DNA of 64,000 nucleotides from Providencia rettgeri (GCA_900455085.1 UGTZ01000001.1:2014501-2078500), one strand, 5' to 3'; counted from the stretch's first letter, positions 14,091 through 24,536 are shown. Program-made: numbers and translations. Notes: generated by a model not told the origin, from the letters alone.

Positions 14091-15305
14091 ATGTCTGATA
14101 CAAATGAATTATTGAAAACCTTGTCAGCAACAATCAAAGAAGCCAATGAAAAATTTACCGCTAAAGCTGAGGAGGCTTTAAAAGAAGCGAAAGCGGCTGG
14201 TAGCTTAAATGCATCAACTAAAGACACTGTCGATAAAATGGCTTCTGAATTGAATGCTTTAAAGTCCGCAGAAACAACTTTAAAGGCCGCATTAGGCGAT
14301 CTGGAGCAACATGTTGCTCAAATGCCGCTTAATAATGCGCTGAAAGTGGTTCAAAGTGTTGGTCAGCAATTTGTTTCTGCTGAAGTATTAAAAGATATCA
14401 ACTCTAGCATTCAGGGAAATAAACGAATTTCTGTGCCTGTTAATGCTGCCTTAATTTCTACTGATGTAGCTGATGGGGTTGTCCCTCCTCAACGATTACC
14501 AGGAGTCGATGTTGCACCAAAGCAACGCCTGTTTATCCGTGAGCTTATTGCTCCGGGCAAGACTCAATCACCCGCAATTTTCTGGGTGCAGCAAACTGGC
14601 TTTACTAACAATGCGGCTGTTGTGCCTGAAAACACAGCTAAACCATACAGTGATATTAAATTTGAGCCAAAAATTACCGCAGTAACTACCATTGCACATT
14701 TGTTTAAAGCATCTAAGCAAATTCTGGATGACTTTTCTCAATTGCAGTCACTTGTGGATGTAGAAATGCGCTACGGATTGAAGTTTGTGGAAGAGCAGGA
14801 AATCTTGTTCGGTGATGGCTCAGGGGCTCATTTACATGGAATTATCCCACAGGCATCTAAATTTAAAGCCGAGTTTGATGTGAAAAAACAAACGGGTATT
14901 GATGACCTGCGTCTCGCCATGCTTCAGGCTCAGTTGGCACTTTTCCCTGCGTCAGGACATGTTTTGCACTTTATTGATTGGGCGAAGATTGAGCTAGCAA
15001 AAGACGAATTGGGTCGTTACATCTTAGCTAACCCATCGGGTTTGTTAGGTCCTACACTTTGGGGTTTACCAGTTGTAGAAACTCAGGCCGCTGCTTTCAA
15101 AGGTAAGTTTTTAACCGGGGCATTCAATGCAGGGGCTCAGTTATTTGACCGTGAGGAAACTAACGTGGTCATTTCTACTGAGAATACTGATGACTTCGAG
15201 AAAAACATGATTTCCATTCGTTGTGAGGAACGATTGGCATTAGCGGTAAAACGACCTGAAGCCTTTATTTATGGTGATTTTACTGCACCAACAACAGGCG
15301 AATAA
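14091..15305 (+). CDS. Major capsid protein, HK97 fold
   Basis: This 404-residue protein has an N-terminal helical delta (scaffold) domain of about 100 residues, then the HK97 fold, with family segments PGVDVAPKQRLFIRELI and VPENTAKPYSDIKFEP and GLKFVEEQEILFGDGSG. The delta domain is removed by the preceding protease. A hairpin terminator (15313-15335) follows the stop, as common after capsid genes. Confidence 0.95.
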   Translation: MSDTNELLKTLSATIKEANEKFTAKAEEALKEAKAAGSLNASTKDTVDKMASELNALKSAETTLKAALGDLEQHVAQMPLNNALKVVQSVGQQFVSAEVLKDINSSIQGNKRISVPVNAALISTDVADGVVPPQRLPGVDVAPKQRLFIRELIAPGKTQSPAIFWVQQTGFTNNAAVVPENTAKPYSDIKFEPKITAVTTIAHLFKASKQILDDFSQLQSLVDVEMRYGLKFVEEQEILFGDGSGAHLHGIIPQASKFKAEFDVKKQTGIDDLRLAMLQAQLALFPASGHVLHFIDWAKIELAKDELGRYILANPSGLLGPTLWGLPVVETQAAAFKGKFLTGAFNAGAQLFDREETNVVISTENTDDFEKNMISIRCEERLALAVKRPEAFIYGDFTAPTTGE

Positions 15306-15312
15306 TCCATGT

Positions 15313-15335
15313 AAGCGGTCAATAGGCCGCTTTTT
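15313..15335 (+). terminator. Terminator after capsid gene
   Basis: AAGCGG pairs with CCGCTT around an eight-base loop, followed by T-rich sequence. It is probably partial, lowering downstream expression relative to capsid. Confidence 0.6.
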
Positions 15336-15350
15336 CTTTTGGGGTGAGCG

Positions 15351-15640
<290 letters not shown>

Positions 15641-15641
<1 letters not shown>

Positions 15642-15967
15642 TGCTTTCTCTTGAATTAGTTAAACAACATTGCAATATCGGTGCTGATTTTACCGATGAT
15701 GATAAGTTGCTGACAATTTATACGGGTTCTGCCGTGAAGTATGTCGAACACTATACGCGCAGGACGTTGTATGAAAACGAATCATCAGAAGGTTATCAAG
15801 ACGATCCTGAGTCGCTGTTGCTGAGCGATGATGTCAAAAATGCCATGCTGTTATTGATTGGTCAATGGTATGAAAACCGCGAAGCCACCAATATTGGTAA
15901 TATCACTTCAGTATTGCCGTTTGCAACAGAGGCATTACTCCAGCCTTACCGTATTTATGGGCTGTAA
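15641..15967 (+). CDS. Head-tail connector protein (HK97 gp6 type)
   Basis: This 108-residue helical protein matches the gp6-like connector family: VKQHCNIGADFTDDDKLL at the start, a YVEHYTRR segment, and AMLLLIGQWYENREA. Twelve or thirteen copies sit below the portal. Its ATG overlaps the previous stop by one base. Confidence 0.9.
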
Positions 15968-15976
15968 GGGGGATTT

Positions 15977-16303
15977 ATGCAAGCAGGGCGCTTACGACAC
16001 AAAGTGACATTTCAGCGTAGTGAGCTGGTTAAATTACCCTCGGGCGCTCGTGAAAATCAGTGGGTTGATATTGCGACAACACGCGCTGAAGTTAAACCTA
16101 TCTCAGGTCGTGAGCTTCTTGCGTCAGGTGCCGAAATGTCAGAAATCACTGTTCGCGTTTGGATGCGTTATCGATCTGATATCAACTCAACCTGCCGCAT
16201 GGTATTTAATGGGATGAACTATGATATTCAGTCCGTTATTCCTGATGTGAAAAATACCCGGCTTGAATTGCTGTGTAAACAGGGGGTCAAGGCTGATGGA
16301 TGA
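15977..16303 (+). CDS. Head-tail joining (head closure) protein
   Basis: This 108-residue beta-barrel protein belongs to the phage head-tail joining family: MQAGRLRHKVTFQR start, WVDIATTRAEVKPISGRE, and YDIQSVIPD. It forms the head closure ring under the connector. It overlaps the next gene by eight bases. Confidence 0.88.
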   Translation: MQAGRLRHKVTFQRSELVKLPSGARENQWVDIATTRAEVKPISGRELLASGAEMSEITVRVWMRYRSDINSTCRMVFNGMNYDIQSVIPDVKNTRLELLCKQGVKADG

Positions 16304-16745
16304 TTTTAATATTGATTTCAGCGGGTTCCTTGATGTGAGTAAAGAGCTTGAAGAACTCAGCAAAGCTGAGAGTACCAGGGTATTGCGACAAGCGACTTAT
16401 GCGGGCGCAGCTGTATTGCGTGATGAAGTGAGAGCAAAAGCGCCAAGGCGTACTGGAAAGCTAGCCCGAAATATTATGGCCAGCAGCCAGCGCAGTCGCA
16501 AAAATGGCGAAGTTTCGGCGGGTGTTTATGTTCGGGGTAGTAATAAAGAGGGGACTAATAGCGATAATTCAATGAAAGCCAAAGACCCAAAAAACGCTTA
16601 TTACTGGCGATTTTTGGAAGAAGGCACTTCAAAGATGCCACCGGTACCTTTTATCCGTCCTGCATTCGATAGCAAAGCCGATGAAGCCGCTAGTGCAGCA
16701 ATCGAAAAACTGAATCAGGCGATTGATGGAGTGCTCAATAAATGA
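16296..16745 (+). CDS. HK97 gp10-like tail-joining protein
   Basis: This 149-residue protein matches the HK97 gp10 family: APRRTGKLARNI near residue 50 and YYWRFLEEGTSKMPPVPFIRPAFD near residue 105. ATG 16296 lies inside the end of the previous gene, and its stop overlaps the next start by four bases (ATGA). Confidence 0.9.
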   Translation: MDDFNIDFSGFLDVSKELEELSKAESTRVLRQATYAGAAVLRDEVRAKAPRRTGKLARNIMASSQRSRKNGEVSAGVYVRGSNKEGTNSDNSMKAKDPKNAYYWRFLEEGTSKMPPVPFIRPAFDSKADEAASAAIEKLNQAIDGVLNK

Positions 16746-17076
16746 CTGATGCCGACTTGCTCAAACTTTTAGATCCTGTATTGCCTGATAAGGTGTTTCC
16801 GCTCGTTGTTCCGCAAGATGTGCCCGCTATCAGTCCGCCATGGTTAATATTTTCATTCTATGAAGTTGACGAGGATGTGTTCGCTGGGCAGGCTGAAATA
16901 ATGATTAATATTCAAATTGATATTTATGCGAAAAGTCCTGATAAAGCTAGCGAAATACGGGTAAAGCATTTATGGCCATAAAGGTATTAGCACCTACAAA
17001 TGTCTCCCGAAAATCGGATTATGAATCCGACACGGCTCTATATCGTAAAACGTTAGAATTCCAAGTCTGGAATTAA
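16742..17076 (+). CDS. Tail completion protein (DUF3168/gp9-like), frameshifted
   Basis: The first frame (16742-16981) reads normally up to KASEIRVK, then ends out of frame at HLWP. The other frame continues AFMAIKVLAPTNVSRKSDYE to EFQVWN and a stop at 17074-17076. One extra A in the AAA at 16963-16965 would join them. The whole product is about 111 residues, the normal size of this family of tail terminator or completion proteins. Probable homopolymer reading error rather than a broken gene. Confidence 0.75.
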
Positions 17077-17096
17077 ATTTCAACTCACACCATCAG

Positions 17097-17117
17097 CCAC
17101 CTACGGGTGGTTTTTTT
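17097..17117 (+). terminator. Terminator before tail tube gene
   Basis: CCACC pairs with GGTGG around TACG, followed by seven T. It lies 20 bases upstream of the tail tube start. Confidence 0.75.
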
Positions 17118-17136
17118 ATGTCTATAGGAAACTGAT

Positions 17137-17625
17137 ATGACGAGTAAACATGAAAAAACGCAAGGTACCAAAATCAGTGTTTCTAAATTGGCGGCAACAG
17201 ATATTGCTGCAGTCGAAACAGATTCGTTGCCAATTGATTGCACAACAAAAGAAATTAGCTTCACGGGTGGTCAAAAAGCGGATATTGACGTCACAACATT
17301 CTGCTCAAATGAACAGGAAAATATAAACGGTCTCGCAGCTCCAGCGGAGGTCACTATTGGGGGCAACTTTGCAGTTGATGAAGGTCAAGATGTATTGCGT
17401 CAGGCTTATGATAGTGATGCAGTTCATGCATTTAAAGTTGTGTTTCCGTCAGGTTCGGGCTTCGCGTTCCTTGCTGAAGTTCGCCAAAACAGCTGGTCAG
17501 CGGCTACAAACGGTGTTGTGAGTGCATCATTTACTCTTCGTCTGAAAGGCAAGCCAACGCCATTAGTGAAAGGAAAAGTAGCGGCTCCAGCAACGCAATC
17601 ACTACCAACAGGAGGCGGTAAGTAA
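17137..17625 (+). CDS. Major tail tube protein
   Basis: This 162-residue beta-rich protein is in the tail tube position, with segments TQGTKISVSK, ISFTGGQKADIDVTTFCS and SASFTLRLKGKPTPLV typical of lambda gpV/HK97-type tube proteins. The C-terminal tail is Pro/Gly-rich. Its stop overlaps the start of the next gene by one base. Confidence 0.85.
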   Translation: MTSKHEKTQGTKISVSKLAATDIAAVETDSLPIDCTTKEISFTGGQKADIDVTTFCSNEQENINGLAAPAEVTIGGNFAVDEGQDVLRQAYDSDAVHAFKVVFPSGSGFAFLAEVRQNSWSAATNGVVSASFTLRLKGKPTPLVKGKVAAPATQSLPTGGGK

Positions 17626-18005
17626 TGGCTAAAGTTAAAAAGTCTAATTTACGTAATTTAGCGCTCACCGCATCACAATTATTTCGGACTAAAAAGGTGA
17701 TTGTCCCTGAATGGGATAACTTAGAAGTAACCATTCGCGAACCATCCCTTCAGGCGCGTATCAAGTGCAGTGAGTTGGTTGAAGTAAAAGAGGGCGAAGA
17801 ATTAACATCCACCCAAAAATCCTTACGCAATATTGAAGGTGATGTTGCTTTATTTATTAACATTCTTCTTGAAGAGGATGGAACGCTTGTCTTCACTGAA
17901 GAAGATATCCCTGCCTTATTGGAAACATACGGTCCAGTTCATGCGCGTTTATTATCCGAAGCGTTTGCACTAACTATTTCAGTGTTAGAAGCTGAAAAAA
18001 AGTAA
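17625..18005 (+). CDS. Tail assembly chaperone gpG
   Basis: This 126-residue lambda gpG analogue lies between tail tube and tape measure genes. It chaperones the tape measure protein during tail assembly. It ends with codons GAA AAA AAG TAA. The heptamer A AAA AAG (17996-18002) is a classic -1 slippery site, which gives the longer gpGT product. This is a genuine programmed frameshift, unlike the other breaks in this window. Confidence 0.88.
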   Translation: MAKVKKSNLRNLALTASQLFRTKKVIVPEWDNLEVTIREPSLQARIKCSELVEVKEGEELTSTQKSLRNIEGDVALFINILLEEDGTLVFTEEDIPALLETYGPVHARLLSEAFALTISVLEAEKK

Positions 18006-18316
18006 AAGAACCGGAAACATTCTTTTTAATGACACTGGCGCTCAGGTTGGGAAAAACGCTTAAAGCGTTAATTCATGATCTGGACGCCAGCGAGTTAAGA
18101 ATGTGGATGGCATACGACAAAATCAGTCCTATTGGGGATGGTCGTGGCGATATTCAAACAGCAATGATCACCTCTGCAGTAATGAATGCGGCAGGTGCAA
18201 AAGTCTCTCTACGGGATATGATTCCAGTTTGGGATCAGGATGCAGCTAACGAACCTACTAGTGATAGTAATAATCAAGAGCCGCTTGAAGCATGGTTGAG
18301 CCGCATGTCTGAATAG
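18002..18316 (+). CDS. gpT part of frameshift product gpGT
   Basis: The -1 frame entered at the A AAA AAG slip continues VKEPETFFLMTLALRLG and on to residue 104 of the extension. The first ATG in this frame (18029) has no ribosome site, so translation by frameshift from gene G is expected. gpGT bridges the tape measure to tail tube subunits. The pattern is known in almost all long-tailed phages. Confidence 0.85.
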   Translation, partial: VKEPETFFLMTLALRLGKTLKALIHDLDASELRMWMAYDKISPIGDGRGDIQTAMITSAVMNAAGAKVSLRDMIPVWDQDAANEPTSDSNNQEPLEAWLSRMSE

Positions 18317-18356
18317 TTATATAGTAGGACCATTATTCATTAATGGAATTACTCGA

Positions 18357-18743
18357 ATGAAAAAAGCATTAATTAAAATTGCCATCGCTTCTATTATTTT
18401 TATTGCAGCTCTACTGTCCCCGTTCTTGTTTGATAAGTTAGGCTCTGGGGATTCCGAGTCAAAAAGATTCGTAAAACAAACAGAGGATCTACTAAAAAAA
18501 GAATATAGAACATCAGATATTAAATTTCACAATTCTTTTTATACAGATATTGGATACGAAAAATACACGGGGGCAGTATGTGGATACGCTATTAAGTTAG
18601 ATTATTCGGAAGATGACAATAATGAATATAGGAAATACTACGCATTAGTAATTAATGATGGAAAAAACATTATCAGCGTGACTGATGTTGATTTCGATAT
18701 ATATGTCAGCGTTGACCGATGGAACAAATACTGCAATAGGTAA
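18357..18743 (+). CDS. Membrane-anchored small protein inserted before tape measure
   Basis: This 128-residue protein has an N-terminal membrane span (residues 4-25, IKIAIASIIFIAALLSPFLF), a linker, then a domain with C-G-Y and a C-terminal RWNKYCNR. It resembles the chromosomal proteins at 49611 and 59723 (below) in layout and in spaced residues: N-terminal anchor, FY before the middle, VCG, an R-K-Y/F segment, and W-x3-C at the end. It is an accessory gene placed between gpGT and tape measure, where no such gene is needed for assembly. It is followed by a terminator. Function unknown. Confidence 0.7.
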   Translation: MKKALIKIAIASIIFIAALLSPFLFDKLGSGDSESKRFVKQTEDLLKKEYRTSDIKFHNSFYTDIGYEKYTGAVCGYAIKLDYSEDDNNEYRKYYALVINDGKNIISVTDVDFDIYVSVDRWNKYCNR

Positions 18744-18747
18744 TAAT

Positions 18748-18771
18748 GACTGCTCCGGCGGTCTTTTTTTT
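18748..18771 (+). terminator. Terminator before tape measure gene
   Basis: GACTGC pairs with GCGGTC around a four-base loop, followed by eight T. Confidence 0.7.
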
Positions 18772-18783
18772 GGGGAGACCGCA

Positions 18784-21700
18784 ATGTCTAAGTTACGTGA
18801 GCTAATTTTAAAAATTACAGCAAACTCATCTGGTTTTCAGGCGGAAATTAGCAAAGCCTCCAGAATTAGCAGTGATTTTTATAAAAATGCGTCTGGTGGT
18901 AGTCGTCAATTGAGGCAAGAGCTAGCTCAGCAAAAAAAAGCACTTTCAGAAATCAACAGTCAGTTATCTAGCGTTGCCATGACTGCTAAAACTAGCGCGG
19001 GTGCTTTAGTAGGGTTCTTCTCGGCATCGGCAGCGATCTCAACGATTGATGAATGGGGGGCAAATGTCCGCTCGTATCACTATGGCTCTAAAATCCGTGG
19101 AAGGCTCGGCACAACGTTATGACGAGATTCAACAGCGATTTCTAACGATCAGCAACCGAAACGGCAAGGCTATAGAGACAACCCAAGAGCTGTATATTGG
19201 GACTGCTTCAGCAATGAAGGAACTCAATTATAATACAACCCAAACGGTTGATTATATTGAATCAATGTCTTCCGCATTTACCGCCAATGCAACCAGCGCC
19301 CAAAAGACAGAGTCAGCCCTTAATGCAATAAATAAAGCCACTATTGAAGGTAAAGTTGCAGGTGAAAACTGGAAAGCGATCATGAATGCCACTCCTTCGG
19401 TACTGGTGGATATCGCTAAAGAATTAGAGCGCACTAACGGAGGGATGAAGGTTACTGAGAGCCAAGTTAAAAAACTGGCTGCAGAAGGTAAAATTTCCTT
19501 TAAGTTATTTGCGGATGCCATGATAAATGCAAAGGATGCAAATAACGCACTTGCTGACTCAATGGATAATACTGTTGCTGATGGCTTTATGCGAGTTGCT
19601 AACTCAGCAAAAAGTTACTTTGGTGAGCTAAATAGAGGGGCAGGTGCTACAAGATCGATATCAGCCATCCTTGCTACACTAAGTGATAATTTTGAAAAGG
19701 TAGCTCTTGCAGGTAGCCTCGTTATTGGTGTTGGATTATCTCGATACCTTGGAAACTTAACTTTAAGTACTAAAAATTTAGCCAAAGAAACAGTCAATAG
19801 TTATCTGTCTCAAGTCAATCACACAAAGGAGCAAATTCGCAGCCTCGAAGTAACACAAATGCGAATAAAGGATGAACGACAGTTACTTATCGATACCCGA
19901 AATTCGTTAGCCGCTAAAAAAATGGTGGCAGCAACGGACAAAGAAAGATTGATCCTTGATAAGCAACTAGAAAAAAACACCAAAGCACTAGTGGCTCTTA
20001 GTAATCAAGAAGTAGCAGCCAATACAAAGCTTGCGGCATCTCGCAGGGCATTGAATAGCATGACGTCAGTAACATCTACGATAGGTCGCGGACTTTCAGG
20101 GTTACTATCGCTTGTTGGTGGTTTACCCGGTGCGATTATGCTCGGTGCGGGCGCGTGGTACGCTGTAAAACAACAGCAAGAGGCAGCATACCAATCAGCA
20201 CTTGAATACGCTAATGCCTTAGATGATATAGCAGCTAGAACAAAAAACATGTCTTTAGTGGAAGCTTCTGATGAAGCAAAGAAAGTACAAAAGACTGTAG
20301 AATCTCAAGAAAAACAAATTCAAGGTATTGTTAATGCTATTAATTACTACAGAACATCATCAGCAAAATATGTAGCAGATTCTTTAAACTTCGATTTTTC
20401 AGAAGAGCAACGTGTTAATTTTCTTCGTATTGCGGTTGAAGAAACAAAAAAACTACAAGTTGAAGAGTCGCGGTTATTGGAAAAGCAACAAGGTAAGCAA
20501 AGTGCTATTAATGTATTAAATGGCCTTAATAATCAAGCTAACAGCATTGCAAATAGAAAGGCTGCATCGATGGCACAGGAGCTTACTCAAGAATCAGAAT
20601 TTAATAGATTGATTTCACTAGGAAATAATTTACTTTCTAGCCGGAAGCTTTTAACAAACACTCCAATGACATTTGGCCCTCTGCGCGTGTTGCCTCCTAC
20701 GTTAGATGAAAAGCAAGCAAGCTTTCTTGATAATGCCGCACGTGAAGCTCAAATTGCAGGCCTTTCTCAGCGCGAACAATTGAAACAGCGTAGCCAGTGG
20801 GAAGCTGAAAGTATGTTTCCTAATGATGAACGCTATGATTCCTACAAAAAACAGTACATAGATGACAAATTAAAGGCTTATGATGACCGCGAAAAAATGA
20901 ATAATTCGCTTAAATCTGGCTCGTCTTTAATGAAAGAAGCGGAACGAGTCACTGAACGCTATAAAGACAAAATGGCTGACCTCAGCGTAGCTACAGAAGT
21001 TCAGCGTATTCGAGCCCTGCAAGGGGAAAAAGCGGCGGCACTCTATGCGGCAGGTCATGAAACAGGCGCTAAATGGACGGATGAGCAGCGAAAATCAATT
21101 CAATCAGCTTCTGTTCAGCTGGCGGAATGGACACAAAAAGCCGATGAAGCTGTACGTAAACAGCGTGAAATGACGGATGCATTAAAAGAGCTGAACGATG
21201 CAACCCGTAAGTATCAGGATGATGCGGCATTAGCTCGAAGCACTGTCGGTATGGGAGATCGTCGTCGAGGCCTTGAGGAAGAAAAACAACAGGTTGAGCG
21301 CGTATTCAGTAAAACGGATGGCGGTACCGAAGCGTTAAAAGCAAGGCAGAATGCACTCGATGCATTGAACCAGAAGTATAAAGAGGCTGTATTAGCCGAG
21401 GCGGATTGGCGTGCAGGAGTAACGGCAGGTTTAGAAAATTGGGTGGATGATGCGTCCAATTATGCAGGTCAGGCAGCAAGTGCAACTCAATCCGCTATGG
21501 GCGGCATGGTCGATAACATTTCTAATATGCTAATCGGTAACAAAGCTGATTGGAAAAGCTGGTCAGTAGATGTACTGAAAAGCGTACAGAAAGTACTCAC
21601 GAACATGGCCCTTGTTCAGTCAATGAAAGCGGCTGGAGGCTATTTCGGTGGTGGTTTCGGTAGCTTTATCAGCTCCATTGTGCCAAATGCCAAAGGCGGT

Positions 21701-22090
21701 GTTTATGATTCACCAGGCTTAAGCTCGTATAGTGGACAAATTGTTAGCTCTCCGACTTTGTTTGCCTTTGCTAAAGGTGCAGGCTTGATGGGGGAAGCGG
21801 GACCAGAAGCGATTATGCCACTGACTCGTAGTTCTGATGGTTCACTAGGTGTGCGCGTTCTTGGCTTGGAAAATGTTCAAAATGGGTCTACCATCACTTC
21901 CAATAATGCTATCAATATCGATGTTGGTGATATTAACCTGATTAGCGATGGAACCAAGGAGCAGCAACAGCCTGTGGGTGATGTGAGTGGCGCTAGGCAG
22001 CAACTCAAAAATGAAATTGTGAGCACTGTCAATGAACAGGCATCAAGAGAAGGCACGCCACTTTGGCTGTTAATTAACAGAAGAAGGTGA
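18784..22090 (+). CDS. Tape measure protein, frameshifted near the start
   Basis: The gene starts at ATG 18784 after GGGGAG. The first frame reads to STIDEWG and the second continues QMSARITMALKSVEGSAQRYDEIQ. A run of six G (19055-19060) needs one G less to join them. About 1,100 residues set the tail length. The N-terminal tape-measure domain is followed by long helical stretches with hydrophobic patches (LVGGLPGAIMLGAGAW). The C-terminal glycine-rich GEAGPEAIMPLTR motif is typical of lambda gpH-like proteins. Probable sequencing error. Confidence 0.88.
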
Positions 22091-22095
22091 TCTGT

Positions 22096-22431
22096 ATGAT
22101 TGAAACGTTCACATGGTGCCCTCGTGTTAACGCCCAAATTGATACGACATTCAGAACCAAAAAAGCACAGTTCGGGGATGGGTATACACAAACGGCAGGT
22201 GATGGGATTAATCCACGTTCCGATACGCCATCATTTGAGTTCGTAGGCGAAGAGGCAACAATCAAACAGATTGTTGCCTTTTTTGATCGCCACGAGGGAC
22301 ATAAGGCATTTATCTTCACTCCGCCATTACGCGAAAAGGGGTTATTCCGTTGTGAGGCATACAAAACATCGGCATTAGGTGCGGGTGTTTATTCGGTATC
22401 AGCAACATTTATTGAGGCTTTCAGCACATGA
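22096..22431 (+). CDS. Minor tail protein M
   Basis: This 111-residue lambda gpM homologue starts with MIETFTWCPR, followed by KKAQFGDGYTQ and GHKAFIFTPP. It belongs to the tail tip. ATG 22096 is preferred over GTG 22087, since AGAAGG lies eight to ten bases before it. It overlaps gene L by four bases. Confidence 0.9.
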   Translation: MIETFTWCPRVNAQIDTTFRTKKAQFGDGYTQTAGDGINPRSDTPSFEFVGEEATIKQIVAFFDRHEGHKAFIFTPPLREKGLFRCEAYKTSALGAGVYSVSATFIEAFST

Positions 22432-23171
22432 ATATTACATCTGACGTTCAAAAGCTCGAAGCGGGTAATAAAATTCAACTCATTGAAGTTGATGCTAGCG
22501 AGTTCGACGGACCTGTATTGCGCTTTCATGGCTATAACCTACGACATACCGTGACTGAAATTGAATCGGCAGAGGATGAATTAAAACCCAAGTCGATTTG
22601 GTGGCAGGGCAATGAATATGGCGCATGGCCATACAAAATAGAAGGTATGGCTAAAAGTGGAGACGGGGCTCAGTCACGGCCTAAATTGCAGGTCTCAAAT
22701 GTGGATAGTGTTATTTCGTCATTGTGCTTGCAGTTTGATGATATGGCAAAAGCGAAAGTCACTGTTTATGAGACATTCAGCCATTATCTTGATGCAAAAA
22801 ATTTCACTGAAGGTAATCCAACCGCTAACCCGAGTGAATTTTTCTCTCAAGTTTATTACATCGACCAAAAGACAAGCGAAGTGGCTGGCGAAGCTATTGA
22901 GTTTGAGCTATCTAGCCCGTTTGATTTACAGGGAATTATGATACCCGTTCGCCAGATACATAATCTGTGTTATTGGTGTATGAAAGGCGATTATCGCAGT
23001 GGTAATGGGTGTTCTTATTCGGGCAACAAGTACTTCAATGAACGGGGTGAGCCTATCGATGATCCATCACTAGATAAATGTGGTGGGCTTATCAGTGATT
23101 GCAAAAAACGCTTTGGTGAGAATGAACCTTTGGACTTCGGAGGGTTCCCTGCAGCAGGATTAATACGATGA
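22428..23171 (+). CDS. Minor tail protein L
   Basis: This 247-residue lambda gpL homologue has a C-terminal domain with cysteines C193, C196, C205 and a later CGG...DC set, matching the iron-sulfur cluster ligand pattern reported for gpL. It connects the tail hub to the tip. It overlaps gene K by four bases (ATGA). Confidence 0.92.
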   Translation: MNITSDVQKLEAGNKIQLIEVDASEFDGPVLRFHGYNLRHTVTEIESAEDELKPKSIWWQGNEYGAWPYKIEGMAKSGDGAQSRPKLQVSNVDSVISSLCLQFDDMAKAKVTVYETFSHYLDAKNFTEGNPTANPSEFFSQVYYIDQKTSEVAGEAIEFELSSPFDLQGIMIPVRQIHNLCYWCMKGDYRSGNGCSYSGNKYFNERGEPIDDPSLDKCGGLISDCKKRFGENEPLDFGGFPAAGLIR

Positions 23172-23878
23172 TCACAAAGAAATTAACCGAGGCGATATTT
23201 CAGCATGTTAAGTTGGAATATCCCAAAGAGGCCTGTGGCGTTATTTGCCAAAAAAGCCGAGTCAAAAAATACTTCCCCTGCAGTAACCTTTCCGATAATC
23301 CCAACGAACATTTTGAACTTTCACCCGAAGACTATGCCATTGCTGAAGATTGGGGAGAGCCTATTGCAATTGTGCACAGCCATTGCGGGGATGGCGCTAC
23401 GACTCAACTGAGCGAAATCGATAAATTACAGTGTGATGCGACAGGGCTACCGTGGGTGATTGCATCATGGCCAGAAGGTGACGTTCGATTCATTCAGCCT
23501 CGATCAGAGCGTGAATTAGAGGGGCGGCCATTTGTGCTGGGTCACGCAGATTGTTGGTCATTGATTATGGACTATTACCGACAAAAATACGGTATTGAGT
23601 TGCATAACTACAGTGTTGATAGGCATTGGTGGGAAGAAGGTGAAAACCTGTATATGGATAATTACCAGACAGCAGGTTTTGTTGATGTTACTGGCGATCC
23701 GAAAGAAGGCGACATGATTATCATGCAAGTACAAGCCGAGGTACCTAACCATGCAGGGGTGATAGTCGGTGGCATGTTACTTCATCATCTATATGGCCAA
23801 CTGAGTCGACTTGTTCCCTACAGCGATTATTGGCGAGATCGAACGGTTAAAATTGTTCGGAGGAAAGAACTGGCATGA
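23168..23878 (+). CDS. Tail tip protein K (JAMM plus NlpC/P60 peptidase)
   Basis: This 236-residue, two-domain lambda gpK homologue has an N-terminal JAB/JAMM metalloprotease motif (IVHSHCG...LSEID). The C-terminal NlpC/P60 domain has catalytic Cys in HADCWSL and His in NHAGVIVG. It probably processes tail proteins or peptidoglycan at DNA entry. Confidence 0.92.
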   Translation: MITKKLTEAIFQHVKLEYPKEACGVICQKSRVKKYFPCSNLSDNPNEHFELSPEDYAIAEDWGEPIAIVHSHCGDGATTQLSEIDKLQCDATGLPWVIASWPEGDVRFIQPRSERELEGRPFVLGHADCWSLIMDYYRQKYGIELHNYSVDRHWWEEGENLYMDNYQTAGFVDVTGDPKEGDMIIMQVQAEVPNHAGVIVGGMLLHHLYGQLSRLVPYSDYWRDRTVKIVRRKELA

Positions 23879-24483
23879 ATGAACTCAAAACTATTCGTCT
23901 TTATGGTCAACTCGGCACTCTATTTGGGCGAGAGCATAAATTAGCGATTGATTCCCCCCGTGAAGCCATAAAAGCATTATCTGTGCTCTATGAAGGTTTT
24001 GAGCAGTTTTTGGCTAATGCACACCTTAAAGGGCTGGAGTTCGCCGTATTTAAAGGTAAGCGCAATATTACCGAGGATGAGCTACACCTTGATACCTGCG
24101 AAGATATTCGCATCGTACCCGTGATTAAAGGTAGTAAACGAGGCGGATTTTTCCAGACTATTTTAGGTGTGGCCATGATTGGTGCCGCAATGATGATAGG
24201 CCCTGCGGGATGGGCGGCATTCAGTGCGGGCGGTGTTTTGGGTGGTGGTCTGGCGCTTGGTGGGGCTGCAGTCGCGCTAGGTGGTGTCATTCAATTATTA
24301 TCTCCTCAGCCTCCTGGTCTTTCCATGCGTCAAGATGCTGACAATAAACCTTCTTATGCGTTCGGTGGGGCGGTGAATACCACTGCGCAAGGTAATCCGG
24401 TACCGTTATTTTACGGGCTAGACCGACGAGAAATAGGTGGCGCCATTATCTCAGCAGGGATATACACCGAAGATCAGCAATAA
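23875..24483 (+). CDS. Tail assembly protein I
   Basis: This 202-residue lambda gpI homologue has a ubiquitin-like N-terminus (IRLYGQLGTLFGREHKL), a central glycine/alanine-rich hydrophobic stretch (residues 100-140), and a C-terminal NPVPLFYGLDRR segment. It is required for tail tip assembly but absent from the virion. A terminator follows at 24502. Confidence 0.9.
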   Translation: MNELKTIRLYGQLGTLFGREHKLAIDSPREAIKALSVLYEGFEQFLANAHLKGLEFAVFKGKRNITEDELHLDTCEDIRIVPVIKGSKRGGFFQTILGVAMIGAAMMIGPAGWAAFSAGGVLGGGLALGGAAVALGGVIQLLSPQPPGLSMRQDADNKPSYAFGGAVNTTAQGNPVPLFYGLDRREIGGAIISAGIYTEDQQ

Positions 24484-24501
24484 ATCACATCAACTTTCCA
24501 C

Positions 24502-24525
24502 AGCGGCTTAATTGCCGCTTTTTTT
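24502..24525 (+). terminator. Terminator between I and J
   Basis: AGCGGC pairs with GCCGCT around TTAATT, followed by seven T. The same loop sequence recurs in the terminator at 29324. Confidence 0.75.
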
Positions 24526-24536
24526 ATGGGTGAAAT

